Source: Dechloromonas hortensis
Lineage (GTDB): Bacteria; Pseudomonadota; Gammaproteobacteria; Burkholderiales; Rhodocyclaceae
Direction of reading: 5' to 3'
NCBI RefSeq assembly: GCF_009469765.1
Contig: NZ_SSSQ01000002.1
Span: 577,298-641,297, forward strand
Length of the DNA stretch: 64,000 bases
Position 1 is the first letter of the stretch. The number at the start of each line of letters is the position of its first letter. Below the pieces are notes generated by a model. It ran no database searches. It saw only the letters and a list, made by a program, of their open reading frames with translations, and was not told the DNA's origin. Shown here one piece after another: positions 33,368 through 42,916 of the stretch. Made by a program: the position numbers and the translations under genes.

Positions 33368-35422
33368 ATGTCTTCGTATTTTCGTCCCAGTGTCTGTCCG
33401 CACGATTGCCCCAGCGTCTGCGCCCTCAACGTCGAGATCACCGCCGAGCGCCGTATCGGCCGCCTGCGCGGTGCCGCGCAGCCCTATACCGACGGCGTGA
33501 TCTGCGCCAAGGTGGCGCGCTACGCCGAGCGGAGCAACCATCCGCAGCGCCTGACCCTGCCCCTGCTGCGGGTCGGCGCCAAGGGCAGCGGCCAGTTTGC
33601 GCCGATTGGCTGGGATGAAGCACTCGACCTGCTGGCCGGGCGGCTGCAACAGGCTATCGACCGCCACGGCCCGGAAACGGTCTGGCCTTACCACTATGCC
33701 GGCACGATGGGCTTCGTCCAGCGCGGCGCCATTCGCCGGCTCGGCCATCTGGCCGGCTGGTCGCGGCAGCGCGAGACTTTCTGCGTCGCCCTGTCCGATG
33801 CCGGCTGGCTGGCTGGCGTCGGCGCCAAGCGCGGCGTCGATCCACGTGAAATGCTCGAATCCGAACTGATTGTCATCTGGGGCGGCAACCCGGTGCACAC
33901 CCAGGTCAATTTCATGCACTGGGTGCAGAAGGCTCGGCGCGAGCGCGATGTGCCGTTGGTCGTGATCGATCCCTACCGGACGGCAACGGCCGCCAAGGCC
34001 GACCTGCACCTGGCGTTGAAGCCGGGCACCGATGGCGCGCTGGCTTGCGCGTTGATGCACGTTTTATTGGCCGAAAACCTCGTCGACCGCAGCTATCTGG
34101 CCCGCCTGAGCGATTTCTCGCCGGCCGTCGAGGCCCACCTGGCCAGCCGGACGCCGGCCTGGGCGGCCGAGATCACTGGGCTGTCGGTCGAGGAAATAAC
34201 CCGCTTTGCCCGCCTTTACGGTTCGACCGGGCGCAGCTACCTGCGCCTCGGCTACGGCTTTACCCGCCAGCGCAACGGCTCGGCGGCCATGCATGCGGTC
34301 AGTTGCCTGCCGGTGTTGACCGGTGCCTGGCAGCACCGGGGTGGCGGCGCGCTGTACAGCAATGGCGGCTTGTACGGGCTGGACACGCGCCTCCTTTATG
34401 GTCTTGATGCCAGTCCGCCGCCGGCACGCCAGCTCGACATGGGACGCCTCGGCGCCGTGCTGGCCGGCGACCGGCGCGACATCGGCGATGGCCCGCCGGT
34501 CAGCGCCATGCTGATCCAGAGCACCAATCCGGCCGTGGTCGCACCCGACAGCCGGCGCGTTCGCCAGGGCCTGCTGCGCGAGGATCTCTTCGTCTGCGTC
34601 CATGAACAGTTCATGACCGAGACGGCGCAACTGGCCGACCTCGTGCTGCCGGCGACGACCTTCGTCGAACACGATGATCTCTACCAGGCCTCCGGCCACA
34701 GCTTCCTGCAGGCGTCGCGGGCGCTCGTCCCGGCCCTCGGCGAATGCCGCTCCAACCACGACTTCATTGGCCAGCTAGCAAAACGCCTGGGCATCGAGCA
34801 CCCGGCATTCGCACTGAGCGAATGGCAGGTGGTCGATAGCGTACTGCGCGCTTCCGGCAAGCCCGGGGCGGACGAACTGTTGGCGGCTGGCTGGCTCGAT
34901 TGCGCCCAGCCTTTCGAGCAGGCGCATTTTCTCGACGGCTTCGGCCACCCGGACGGGCGCTTCCGCTTCGTGCCGGACTGGGCGCAGCGCGGCGAAGGGC
35001 ATGCCGCGATGCCGGCTTTCCCCGACCACCAGGCCGTCATCGACACGCCGACCGCGGCCCAGCCTTTCCGGCTGGTTGCCGCACCGGCCCGCCATTTCCT
35101 GAATACGACCTTTACCGAGACGGCAAGCTCGCGCGATGGCGAGGGGCGGCCGACCGTGCTGATCCACCGCGATACCTGCGCCCGCCTGGGCATCGCCGAG
35201 GGCGATGTCGTTCGCCTCGGCAATGCGCAGGGCAGCGTCGCCCTGCATGCCAGGCCGGTCGCCGGCCTGCAGCCGGAGACCGTGGTCGTCGAAAGCCAGT
35301 GGCCGAACGCAGCCTTCATCGAGGGCATCGGCATCAACGCTCTGGTCAGCGCCGAACCGGGTTGGCCGGCAGCCGGGGTGGCCTATCACGACACCGCGGT
35401 CTGGCTCGAGCGTGTCGGCTAG
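33368..35422 (+). CDS. Molybdopterin-dependent oxidoreductase
   Basis: A 684-residue member of the DMSO-reductase superfamily with an N-terminal 4Fe-4S motif formed by Cys10, Cys14, Cys18 and Cys46 (CPHDCPSVC, then DGVICAK). Later come the conserved WGGNPVHTQ, YGFTRQRNGSAAM, a Q-S-T-N-P-A-V cofactor contact, and a C-terminal molybdopterin-binding domain. No signal peptide is seen, so it is probably cytoplasmic. The substrate cannot be read from sequence; assimilatory oxidoreductases and S- or N-oxide reductases are options. It overlaps the MFS gene by 11 bases. Confidence 0.85.
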   Translation: MSSYFRPSVCPHDCPSVCALNVEITAERRIGRLRGAAQPYTDGVICAKVARYAERSNHPQRLTLPLLRVGAKGSGQFAPIGWDEALDLLAGRLQQAIDRHGPETVWPYHYAGTMGFVQRGAIRRLGHLAGWSRQRETFCVALSDAGWLAGVGAKRGVDPREMLESELIVIWGGNPVHTQVNFMHWVQKARRERDVPLVVIDPYRTATAAKADLHLALKPGTDGALACALMHVLLAENLVDRSYLARLSDFSPAVEAHLASRTPAWAAEITGLSVEEITRFARLYGSTGRSYLRLGYGFTRQRNGSAAMHAVSCLPVLTGAWQHRGGGALYSNGGLYGLDTRLLYGLDASPPPARQLDMGRLGAVLAGDRRDIGDGPPVSAMLIQSTNPAVVAPDSRRVRQGLLREDLFVCVHEQFMTETAQLADLVLPATTFVEHDDLYQASGHSFLQASRALVPALGECRSNHDFIGQLAKRLGIEHPAFALSEWQVVDSVLRASGKPGADELLAAGWLDCAQPFEQAHFLDGFGHPDGRFRFVPDWAQRGEGHAAMPAFPDHQAVIDTPTAAQPFRLVAAPARHFLNTTFTETASSRDGEGRPTVLIHRDTCARLGIAEGDVVRLGNAQGSVALHARPVAGLQPETVVVESQWPNAAFIEGIGINALVSAEPGWPAAGVAYHDTAVWLERVG

Positions 35423-36590
35423 AACGCCGCAAGTCCTGGCGCTCGGCCTGGTCCAGACCGTTGCCTGGGCTTCGTCGACCTACCTGCCGGCACTGCTCGC
35501 CCGACCGCTGGCCGCCGAACTGGGTTTCGATTCCGCGCTGGTCTTCGCTGCCTTTTCGGTTGCGCTGCTGCTGATGGCGGCGCTGGGGCCGGCCGTCGGG
35601 CGGCACATCGACCGGCGCGGCGGGCAGGGCGTGCTCTGCCTTTCCAGCCTGATCCTGGCCGCCGGTCTCGGCCTGCTCGGCATGGCTGACAGTCTGGCCG
35701 GGGTATTCGCGGCCTGGGCACTGATCGGCGTCGGCATGGCCCTTGGCCTCTACGATGCAGCCTTTGCCGCACTGGTCCGCGAGCATGGCTTGGCGGCCCG
35801 CCTGCCGATCACCGGCATCACACTGCTCGGCGGCTTTGCCAGCACCATCGGCTGGCCGTTGACCGCCTGGCTGGTCGCTCACTGGGATTGGCGGACGGCC
35901 TGTCTGGCCTGGGCCGGCGCCAACCTGCTGCTGGCCTTGCCGCTAAATTACCGGTTCATGCCGTCCGCCCTGCGGTTGGCGGCAAAGGCTGGCGGCGCCT
36001 CGCCGGCCGGAACCGGACAGGCGCCGCCGGTCGCCAACCGGCGCAATTTCCTGGCGCTGCTCGTCTTCGGGGCGGCGACGGCCTTCGTCACCTCGGCGAT
36101 GGCCGCCCATCTGCCTGGCCTGTTGCTGGCCAGCGGCCTGCCGCTCACCGTCGCCATTGCTGCGGCAGCCCTCGTCGGCCCGGCCCAGGTGGCGGCCCGG
36201 CTGGCCGAGCTGGTCGCCGCCCACAAATTGCGGACAAATCCACTGTCCACCGCACGACTGGCGACCGCCCTGCATCCGCTGGGCGGGCTCGGCCTGCTGC
36301 TGCTTGGCGGCCCGCCCGGGGCGGTGGCTCTGGCGCTGCTGCACGGTGCCGGCAACGGCATGATCACCATCGCCAAGGGGACGCTACCGCTGTTCCTCTT
36401 CGGGCCGGCCGGCTACGGGCTGTTGCAGGGCCGACTGGCCGTCGCCCAGCGCTTGACGCAGGCTGCGGCGCCTTTCCTGTTAGCACTGCTGCTCGAAGCC
36501 GGCGGCGCCGTCCGCGGCATCGCCTTGTCGTTTGCCGTCTCGCTGCTCGCCCTGACGGCGCTGTTCTTCATTCGCACCGCGCCGGAATGA
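35412..36590 (+). CDS. MFS transporter coupled to the molybdoenzyme gene
   Basis: A 392-residue major facilitator with about twelve helices and the loop 2-3 motif GPAVGRHIDRRGGQG. The only start that suits the family length is GTG at 35412, inside the end of the molybdopterin oxidoreductase gene (GTGTCGGCTAG), so it should be translated by coupling. Its substrate is unknown; from context it may move the substrate or product of the molybdoenzyme. No regulator is adjacent. Confidence 0.8.
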   Translation: MSARTPQVLALGLVQTVAWASSTYLPALLARPLAAELGFDSALVFAAFSVALLLMAALGPAVGRHIDRRGGQGVLCLSSLILAAGLGLLGMADSLAGVFAAWALIGVGMALGLYDAAFAALVREHGLAARLPITGITLLGGFASTIGWPLTAWLVAHWDWRTACLAWAGANLLLALPLNYRFMPSALRLAAKAGGASPAGTGQAPPVANRRNFLALLVFGAATAFVTSAMAAHLPGLLLASGLPLTVAIAAAALVGPAQVAARLAELVAAHKLRTNPLSTARLATALHPLGGLGLLLLGGPPGAVALALLHGAGNGMITIAKGTLPLFLFGPAGYGLLQGRLAVAQRLTQAAAPFLLALLLEAGGAVRGIALSFAVSLLALTALFFIRTAPE

Positions 36591-36727
36591 GCTTTTCCAG
36601 CCGGGCAGGATAAGGACATGGCGGGCCGGCCGATGTCGATATCGGCAAACAATCGTTGTCGCCGGGGCGCAGCCTCCTAAACTGAAAACGCGGTTTTTCA
36701 TTCATTGTCTTTTCAGGAGAACTATCC

Positions 36728-37174
36728 ATGAGTGCTGCGTCTGAAGATCGGTTGGCCGGGTATGGCGCCTTGTTGCTGCGCCTGACGCTGGGTGGCGTGC
36801 TGTTGTCGCATGGCCTGCTCAAGCTGCTCGGTTTTTCCTTGCCGGGAACGGTGGATTTTTTCGCTTCGCTCGGCTTCCCCGGCTATCTGGCCTACCCGGT
36901 GGTGGCCGGTGAAATCGGTGGCGGCCTGCTGCTGATCCTCGGCGTCTTGTCACGATGGGTGGCGCTGGCCGTCCTGCCCATCCTGTTCGGGGCGCTGTGG
37001 GTGCATGCTGGCAATGGCTGGCTGTTTTCGTCGAACGGTGGCGGCTGGGAGTTTCCGCTCGTTCTGGTGCTGATCGCCGTCAGCCAGTCGCTGCTCGGCA
37101 ATGGGGCCTATGCCTTGCGCTTGCCGGAAAAATGGCAATGGCGACGCGGGCCGCAACAGCTGCTGGCGGCTTGA
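36728..37174 (+). CDS. DoxX family membrane protein
   Basis: A 148-residue protein with four hydrophobic helices typical of DoxX/YphA proteins: LLLRLTLGGVLLSHGLLKLLG, then YPVVAGEIGGGLLLILGVLSR, ALAVLPILFGALWVH, and EFPLVLVLIAVSQSLLG. In other organisms the family is linked to thiosulfate-quinone oxidoreductase or oxidative-stress defence. CAGGAG lies before the ATG. It is monocistronic with a terminator at 37193. A sulfur-redox role fits the surroundings but is inference. Confidence 0.8.
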   Translation: MSAASEDRLAGYGALLLRLTLGGVLLSHGLLKLLGFSLPGTVDFFASLGFPGYLAYPVVAGEIGGGLLLILGVLSRWVALAVLPILFGALWVHAGNGWLFSSNGGGWEFPLVLVLIAVSQSLLGNGAYALRLPEKWQWRRGPQQLLAA

Positions 37175-37192
37175 TGGCGCCAGTCGGTAATG

Positions 37193-37220
37193 AGACCCCG
37201 CTGCGGCGGGGTCTTTTTTT
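37193..37220 (+). terminator. Rho-independent terminator after the DoxX gene
   Basis: A perfect 9-bp stem AGACCCCGC/GCGGGGTCT with loop TGCG and a run of seven T. Confidence 0.92.
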
Positions 37221-37317
37221 ATGGGGCGCGGCCATATATCAAATGCAGGATTAATTCGTTTCGCCGGCTGCGTCGGCGCTGAAAAATGTGCCTCCCAACC
37301 ATTTTTATCGGAACACC

Positions 37318-38277
37318 ATGAAACGCTTCAATCAGATTCGCCGCTCCGTCGTCCTCGCCCTGGCCAGCCTGTCGGTTTTCGCCGCAACGGCCAACGCGGC
37401 AGATCCCGTGGTCCTGCGCATCGGCGACCAGAACTACTACAACATCCGTGCTTCGCTCGAACTCTCCAAGGCCCTCGAAGGCGCGCCCTACAAGGTCGAA
37501 TGGGCGCCGTTCCAGGCGGCCGCGCCGCTCGCCGAGGCGCTCAACGCCGGGGCCATCGACATCGGTTTCCTCGGCGATTCGGGCTTCCTGTTCCTCGCCG
37601 CCAAGAGTTCGAATGCCAAGCTGATCGGCATCACTCGCCAGAACCAGAAAACAGTCGGCCTGCTGGTGCCGAAGGAATCCACTGCGAAGAGCATTGCCGA
37701 CCTCAAGGGCAAGAAGGTCGCCTACTGGCCGGGTGCCTGGAGCCAGCAACTGGCGCTGGGGGCCCTCGACAAGGCGGGCCTGCCGAGCAACCACGTCGAT
37801 TTCGTCAAGCTGATGCCGCTCGATGCCGCCAATGCCTTGCCGACCGGCAGCATCGACGCCTTTCCGGTCTGGGAACCCTACATCTCGCAGCAAGTGGTGA
37901 AAAACGGCGCCCGCGTGCTGTTCACCGCAGAAGGCATCATTCCGGCGCAAAGCGCCATCGCGGCCAATGCTACGTCCGTCGCCGAGAAACGTGCAGCGAT
38001 CGAGGACTTCCTGCTGCGCCTGAAGAAGGCGCGGGCCTGGGTCGAGGCCAACATCGACACCTACGCCGACGCCTGGGCCGCCCGTGCCGCGCTCGACCGC
38101 GAAGTGTCCCGTCACTGGCTCGGCCAGGCCAAACTCACCGTCGTCCCGGTCGACGCCAAGGCGACGGCCGACCTGCAGGTAACCGCGGATTTCCTGCACA
38201 AGGTGAACGTGCTGCCGGTGGCGCTCGATGTGCGCAAGGTGATCGACACCTCGTTTAACGGGACGCTGGTCCGTTAA
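37318..38277 (+). CDS. ABC substrate-binding protein, SsuA-like, divergent copy 2
   Basis: A 319-residue periplasmic protein with a signal peptide (about 1-24, cleavage after ATANA). LRIGDQNYYNIRASLELSKAL and LAEALNAGAIDIGFLGDSGF follow the SsuA/NMT1 pattern, but it is more distant than the other three copies: YWPGAWSQQL replaces the usual region, and FPVWEPYI replaces IWDPF. CGGAACACC precedes the ATG. It stands alone before a terminator. The ligand may differ from the other SsuA-like proteins (another sulfonate, or an amine or nitrile). Confidence 0.82.
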   Translation: MKRFNQIRRSVVLALASLSVFAATANAADPVVLRIGDQNYYNIRASLELSKALEGAPYKVEWAPFQAAAPLAEALNAGAIDIGFLGDSGFLFLAAKSSNAKLIGITRQNQKTVGLLVPKESTAKSIADLKGKKVAYWPGAWSQQLALGALDKAGLPSNHVDFVKLMPLDAANALPTGSIDAFPVWEPYISQQVVKNGARVLFTAEGIIPAQSAIAANATSVAEKRAAIEDFLLRLKKARAWVEANIDTYADAWAARAALDREVSRHWLGQAKLTVVPVDAKATADLQVTADFLHKVNVLPVALDVRKVIDTSFNGTLVR

Positions 38278-38303
38278 ACGAGCTTGCCGGAGGCTGTCTC
38301 AAG

Positions 38304-38343
38304 GCCAGGAACCCTGCTGCGGCAGGGCTCCTGGCTATTTTTC
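38304..38343 (+). terminator. Rho-independent terminator after the divergent SsuA-like gene
   Basis: A 14-bp stem from GCCAGGA-ACCCTGC to GCAGGGC-TCCTGGC with one mismatch and loop TGCG, followed by TATTTTTC. Confidence 0.85.
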
Positions 38344-38391
38344 TGGCCCCTTGGTGAGGCTATCCAGCCCGATTCAGCTCGCCACAACCTC

Positions 38392-38431
38392 AAGCTTATT
38401 TAATTAGACGAGCCGCCGCATAAGCTTCTAA
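38392..38431. promoter_or_regulatory. AAGCTTAT-N20-ATAAGCTT dyad upstream of the sulfonate operon
   Basis: A perfect 8-bp inverted repeat with a 20-base spacer (38392-38399 and 38420-38427) lies about 75 bases before the Mop gene. The right arm belongs to a 15-base sequence found exactly at 29177-29191. It is a good operator candidate for a sulfur-responsive regulator. Confidence 0.5.
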
Positions 38432-38505
38432 GGGATTCGTCGTTAGTCAGGGCCGGGCTGGTCCGCATAATTTCCCCATCGCATCCATTCAATGAGGAAT
38501 ACATC

Positions 38506-38721
38506 ATGACCATCCAGTCCATCAACGCCCGCAACCAGTTCAAGGGCAAGATCAAGGAAATCATCGAAGGGCCGGTCGTTTCGGAAGTCGATGTCGATAC
38601 GCCTTTCGGCATCGTCACCTCGGTGATCACGACGCGCTCGGTCAAGGAGCTGCAGCTCAAGGTCGGCGTCGAGGTGCTGGCGCTGGTCAAGGCGACCGAA
38701 GTTTCCATCGCAAAGCTGTAA
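38506..38721 (+). CDS. Stand-alone molybdopterin-binding (Mop/TOBE) protein
   Basis: A 71-residue single TOBE/Mop domain, the size of molbindins that oligomerise to bind molybdate. It starts MTIQSINARNQFKGKIKEI and has the family pattern VxSEVxVxTxxGxVTSVITxRS. It is clearly homologous to the C-terminal domain of the ATPase at 40524, sharing the start MT(I/V)xxINxRNQ. GAGGAATACATC precedes the ATG. It is the first gene of a sulfonate transporter operon, an unusual place for a molybdate binder. Confidence 0.9.
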   Translation: MTIQSINARNQFKGKIKEIIEGPVVSEVDVDTPFGIVTSVITTRSVKELQLKVGVEVLALVKATEVSIAKL

Positions 38722-38731
38722 GGGAGGCATC

Positions 38732-39697
38732 ATGTCGATCGACAGCCAACGCCGGAAACTGCTTGCCCTGGCCGCCGCCACCGGCGCTGCCTCGCTGTTG
38801 CCGGGCTTCGCCCGCGCCGCGGAGGAGGTGACGGTGCGCATCGGTTACCAGAAATCCTCGACCCTGATCACGCTGCTCAAGGCCAACGGTACGCTGGAAA
38901 AGCGCCTGGAACCGCTGGGCGCCAAGGTCACCTGGCACGAATTCGCCTCCGGCCTGCCTTTGCTTGAAGCCCTGAACGTCGGCAGCGTCGATTTCTCGGC
39001 CGACGTCGCCGATACGGTGCCGGTTTTCGCGCTGGCAGCCGGTGCCAAACTAGCCTATGTCGCGCAGGAAGCGCCGTCGCCGACGGCGCAGAGCATCGTC
39101 GTCCGGGCCGATTCGCCGATCCGTTCGGTGGCCGATCTGAAGGGCAAGCGGGTGGCCGTCGCCAAGGCGGCCGGGGCTCATTACCTGCTGATCGCGCTGC
39201 TCGAAAAGCATGGCCTGAGCTTCAAGGATATCGAGCCGGCTTACTTGACGCCAGCCGATGGTCGCGCCGCCTTCGAGCGCGGCAGCGTCGATGCCTGGGT
39301 GATCTGGGACCCGTTCCTCGCCGCCGTCCAGCGCCAGTCGCAGGCACGCGTCCTGGCCGACGGCAAGGGCGTCGCCGATTACCAGCGCTACTACCTGGCC
39401 TCGCTCGACTTCTACAACAAGCGGGCCAACCTCGTCGCCGTCTTCTACGACGAGTTGAAGAAGGCCGGGCGCTGGGTCAAGCAGAACCCGAAGGAGGCCG
39501 CCGCCCAGCTGGCACCGGTCTGGGGCCTGGATGCCGGCACGGTCGAGGCGGCCAATGCCCGGCGCAGCTACGACGTGCGCGCAGTCAGCGCCGAGTCGCT
39601 GGTCGAACAACAAAAGATCGCCGATACCTTCCACGCGCAGGGCCTGCTACCGCGCAAGGTCGAGATCGCGGTCACCTTGTGGAAGCCGCCGGCCTGA
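38732..39697 (+). CDS. Aliphatic sulfonate-type ABC substrate-binding protein, copy 3
   Basis: A 321-residue SsuA-type periplasmic protein. The N-terminus has a twin-arginine-like start ([21 protein letters not shown]), so export may be by Tat; the two Arg and hydrophobic core are seen, Tat use is inference. [45 protein letters not shown] and [18 protein letters not shown] are SsuA hallmarks. It lies 10 bases after the Mop gene and 23 before the permease, so it is the cognate receptor of this transporter. Confidence 0.92.
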   Translation: MSIDSQRRKLLALAAATGAASLLPGFARAAEEVTVRIGYQKSSTLITLLKANGTLEKRLEPLGAKVTWHEFASGLPLLEALNVGSVDFSADVADTVPVFALAAGAKLAYVAQEAPSPTAQSIVVRADSPIRSVADLKGKRVAVAKAAGAHYLLIALLEKHGLSFKDIEPAYLTPADGRAAFERGSVDAWVIWDPFLAAVQRQSQARVLADGKGVADYQRYYLASLDFYNKRANLVAVFYDELKKAGRWVKQNPKEAAAQLAPVWGLDAGTVEAANARRSYDVRAVSAESLVEQQKIADTFHAQGLLPRKVEIAVTLWKPPA

Positions 39698-39720
39698 GGC
39701 GGGCGCTTTTCCGGAGCTGA

Positions 39721-40512
39721 ATGATGAGTCAGAAAAGCACCCTCCTGAACCGCCTGCGTGGCGCCTTGATTCCCTGGCTGCTGCCGGTCGCCATTCTGGC
39801 AGCCTGGGAAATTGCCGCCCGCGTCGGCTGGCTGTCCAGCCGCATCCTGCCCGAGCCGTTCGCGGTCCTCAAGGCCGGTGTGGCGCTGGCGGCGACGGGC
39901 GAACTGTGGCAGCACGTCAAGGTCAGTTCGCTGCGCGCGTTGACCGGGTTCGCCATCGGCGGCGGCCTCGGGCTGCTGCTCGGCCTGCTCACCGGGTCGT
40001 TCCGCAAGGTCGAGATCGCCCTCGACACCACCTTGCAGATGATCCGCAACATTCCGCCGCTGGCGCTGATCCCGCTGGTCATCCTGTGGTTCGGCATCGA
40101 CGAGATGGCCAAGCTCTTCCTGATCTCGCTCGGCGTTTTCTTCTCGGTCTATATCAACACCTTCCACGGCATCCGCTCGGTCGATCCGGCGCTGATCGAG
40201 ATGGGCAGGAGCTACGGCCTGACGGGCTGGTCGCTGTACCGCGAAGTCATCCTGCCCGGGGCGCTGGCCTCCATCCTGGTCGGCGTGCGCTACGCCCTCG
40301 GCTTCATGTGGGTGATCCTGATCGTCGCCGAGACCATCTCGGCCCAGGCCGGCATCGGCTACATGACGATGAATGCCCGCGAGTTCCTGCAGACCGACGT
40401 CGTGCTGCTCGGCATCCTGCTCTATGCAGTGCTCGGCAAGCTGGCCGACGTTGCCGCCCGGCTCCTCGAACGCCACTGGCTGAAGTGGAACAACTCTTAC
40501 AGCGCCGCCTGA
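39721..40512 (+). CDS. ssuC: Sulfonate-type ABC transporter permease
   Basis: A 263-residue inner-membrane permease (BPD_transp_1 family) with about six helices. The EAA loop reads [21 protein letters not shown], which contacts the ATPase. [29 protein letters not shown] and the ending are typical of SsuC/TauC. Two consecutive ATG codons at 39721 and 39724 are possible starts, with CCGGAG just upstream. It is the only complete permease of this type in the window, against four binding proteins. Confidence 0.93.
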   Translation: MMSQKSTLLNRLRGALIPWLLPVAILAAWEIAARVGWLSSRILPEPFAVLKAGVALAATGELWQHVKVSSLRALTGFAIGGGLGLLLGLLTGSFRKVEIALDTTLQMIRNIPPLALIPLVILWFGIDEMAKLFLISLGVFFSVYINTFHGIRSVDPALIEMGRSYGLTGWSLYREVILPGALASILVGVRYALGFMWVILIVAETISAQAGIGYMTMNAREFLQTDVVLLGILLYAVLGKLADVAARLLERHWLKWNNSYSAA

Positions 40513-40523
40513 TCGGAACAGAC

Positions 40524-41513
40524 ATGCAAATCGACCACCGTGAATTGAATGAAGTCCGCTCGGCCCAGGGCAAGGAGAAAGTGCAGGCGCCCGGCCTGAG
40601 CATCGGCGTCCGCCAGCTGATCAAGCGTTTCGGCGAGCGGCAGGTGCTGCACGGCCTGGATCTCGACATCGCAGCCGGCGAATTCATCGCCATCGTCGGC
40701 CGCAGCGGCTGCGGCAAGAGCACCTTGCTGCGCCTGCTGGCCGGGCTGGATACGGCGAGCAGCGGCGGCATCCTGCTCGACGGCCAGCCGGCCGAGGTGC
40801 TCAAGGACGATGTCCGGATGATGTTCCAGGACGCCCGCCTGCTGCCCTGGCGGACGGTGATCCAGAATATCGCCATCGGCCTCGACGGCTCGCAACGGGA
40901 AATTCGCGAACGGGCGCTCGAAGTGCTCGGCCAGGTCGGCCTGGCGGATCGCGCCGACGAATGGCCAAGCCGCCTGTCCGGCGGTCAGCGGCAGCGCGTC
41001 GCCCTGGCCCGGGCGCTGATCCACCGGCCGCGCCTGCTGCTGCTCGACGAACCGCTCGGCGCGCTCGATGCGCTGACCCGGATCGAGATGCAGCGCCTGA
41101 TCGAAAGCATCTGGAAGCAGCACCGCTTTACGGCGCTGCTGGTTACGCACGACGTCTCGGAAGCGGTGGCGCTCGGCGACCGCATCGTGCTGGTCGAGGA
41201 TGGCCGGATCACGCTCGATGAAGCGGTGGCGCTGGCCCGGCCGCGCGAGCACGGCGAAGCGCTGTTTGCGCAGCGCGAAAGCCGCGTCCTGAAACGCCTG
41301 ATGACGGTCGAGGCGATCAACAACCGCAACCAGATTCGCGGCCGGATCAGCGAAATCGTCGTCGACAGCGTGCTCTCCGAAGTCCGCATCCTGACCGCCT
41401 CCGGGCTGGTCACCTCGACCGTGCTGACCCGCTCACTGAGCGAACAGCCGCTGGAAATCGGGGCCGAGGTGCTGGCCACTTTCAAGTCCAACGAGGTGGT
41501 GCTGGCGACGTGA
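40524..41513 (+). CDS. ssuB: Sulfonate-type ABC transporter ATPase fused to a Mop/TOBE domain
   Basis: A 329-residue protein in two parts. Residues 1-255 are an SsuB/TauB-type ATPase with Walker [11 protein letters not shown]-loop [10 protein letters not shown], signature [15 protein letters not shown], Walker [13 protein letters not shown] and H-loop VTHD. Residues 260-329 are a Mop/TOBE domain beginning [19 protein letters not shown], very like the free Mop protein at 38506. Molybdate importer ATPases (ModC) carry such a domain; SsuB normally does not. The stop overlaps the GTG of the next gene by 4 bases. Confidence 0.9.
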   Translation: MQIDHRELNEVRSAQGKEKVQAPGLSIGVRQLIKRFGERQVLHGLDLDIAAGEFIAIVGRSGCGKSTLLRLLAGLDTASSGGILLDGQPAEVLKDDVRMMFQDARLLPWRTVIQNIAIGLDGSQREIRERALEVLGQVGLADRADEWPSRLSGGQRQRVALARALIHRPRLLLLDEPLGALDALTRIEMQRLIESIWKQHRFTALLVTHDVSEAVALGDRIVLVEDGRITLDEAVALARPREHGEALFAQRESRVLKRLMTVEAINNRNQIRGRISEIVVDSVLSEVRILTASGLVTSTVLTRSLSEQPLEIGAEVLATFKSNEVVLAT

Positions 41514-42916
41514 GCGGGAACAATGCAGAAGATGTCGTCAACAGCCTGGTCGAGCGGGCGCGCCAAGCCCAGGCCGTCTTCGAGCGATGGACGCAGGGCC
41601 AGGTCGATGCTGCGGTAGACGCTGCTGCCTGGGCCATTCTCGAACCCCGGCGCAACCGGGAACTGGCCGAACTGGCGGTGCGCGATACCGGTCTCGGCGT
41701 CGTCGAGGACAAGTTCCGGAAAAATCATCGCAAGACGCTGGGCCTGCTCGGCGACCTGAAGGGCCGGCGCACGGTCGGCATCATCGCCGACGACCCGCTC
41801 AGCGGCATCACCGAGGTCGCCCGGCCGGTCGGCGTCGTCGCGGCGATCACGCCCTCGACCAACCCCGGGGCGACGCCGGCCAACAACATTATCAACGCGC
41901 TCAAGGGACGCAATGCGATCATCCTGGCGCCGTCGCCGAAGGGCGCCTCGACCTGTCGCCGGCTGCTCGAATTCGTCCATGCCGAATTGCGGAAAGTCGG
42001 GGCGCCGCTCGATCTCGTCCAGCAGTTGCCGCCACCCGGTTCGAAAAGCCTGGTCCAGGCGCTGATGCGGCAGGCCGACCTGGTCGTCGCCACCGGTTCG
42101 CAGGCCAATGTCCGCGCCGCCTACGCCAGCGGCACGCCGGCCCTTGGCGTCGGTGCCGGCAATGTCGCGGTGATCGTGACGGCGGCGGCCGACCCGGCGC
42201 TGGCGGCCGAACGCATCGCCGCCTCGAAGACCTTCGACAATGCGACCAGTTGCTCGTCAGAAAACAGCCTGGTCGTTATCGAAGCGGCCTGGCCGGCGCT
42301 GCGCGCAGCCTTGCAGGGGCAGGGCGGGGTGCTGCTCGACGCGGCGGCGAAGCGGCAACTGGCGGCCAGCCTGTTTTCCGGCGGCAAACCGGCCCCCTCG
42401 GCGGTCGCCCGTTCGGCCCCGGAAATTGCTGTTTTGGCGGGGTTGACCGGCGGAGTCTATGCAAGTGCCCGTTTCCTGCTTGTCGAGGAGCAGGGTGTCG
42501 GGCCGGAATACCCGTTCTCCGGCGAAAAATTGTCGCCGGTCCTCGCCGTCTATCGCGTGCCGGATTTCGCGGCCGCACTGCAGCAGGTCAACCGGCTCTA
42601 TGAGTACCAGGGCAAGGGCCATTCGGTTGGCATCCAGGGCGGTTCGAGCGAGGAGATTCGTCGTCTGGCCGAGGAGTTGCCGGTTTGCCGGGTCATCGTC
42701 GACCAGGCGCATTGCTATGCCGTCGGCGGCGCCTTCGACAACGGCTTGCCGTTCTCGCTGTCGATGGGCTGCGGCACCTGGGGCGGCAACGGCTTTTCCG
42801 ACAACCTGAACTACCGCCACTTCCTCAATATCACCCGCATCGTCCGCCCGATCCCGGCCCGTCAGCCGGCGCTCGAGACGCTGCTCGGCGATTACTGGCA
42901 GCGTTACGGCCAATGA
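41510..42916 (+). CDS. sauS: Acylating aldehyde dehydrogenase, sulfoacetaldehyde dehydrogenase-like (SauS)
   Basis: A 468-residue CoA-acylating aldehyde dehydrogenase. The catalytic cysteine is Cys248 in ATSCSSENS, with [22 protein letters not shown] and the late [14 protein letters not shown], as in acylating ALDHs of the EutE/SauS class. Neighbouring an AMP-forming acid-CoA ligase and a sulfonate transporter, it best fits SauS, which reduces sulfoacetyl-CoA to sulfoacetaldehyde. The start is GTG, overlapping the ATPase stop by 4 bases. Other short-chain acyl-CoA substrates are possible. Confidence 0.75.
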   Translation: MSGNNAEDVVNSLVERARQAQAVFERWTQGQVDAAVDAAAWAILEPRRNRELAELAVRDTGLGVVEDKFRKNHRKTLGLLGDLKGRRTVGIIADDPLSGITEVARPVGVVAAITPSTNPGATPANNIINALKGRNAIILAPSPKGASTCRRLLEFVHAELRKVGAPLDLVQQLPPPGSKSLVQALMRQADLVVATGSQANVRAAYASGTPALGVGAGNVAVIVTAAADPALAAERIAASKTFDNATSCSSENSLVVIEAAWPALRAALQGQGGVLLDAAAKRQLAASLFSGGKPAPSAVARSAPEIAVLAGLTGGVYASARFLLVEEQGVGPEYPFSGEKLSPVLAVYRVPDFAAALQQVNRLYEYQGKGHSVGIQGGSSEEIRRLAEELPVCRVIVDQAHCYAVGGAFDNGLPFSLSMGCGTWGGNGFSDNLNYRHFLNITRIVRPIPARQPALETLLGDYWQRYGQ

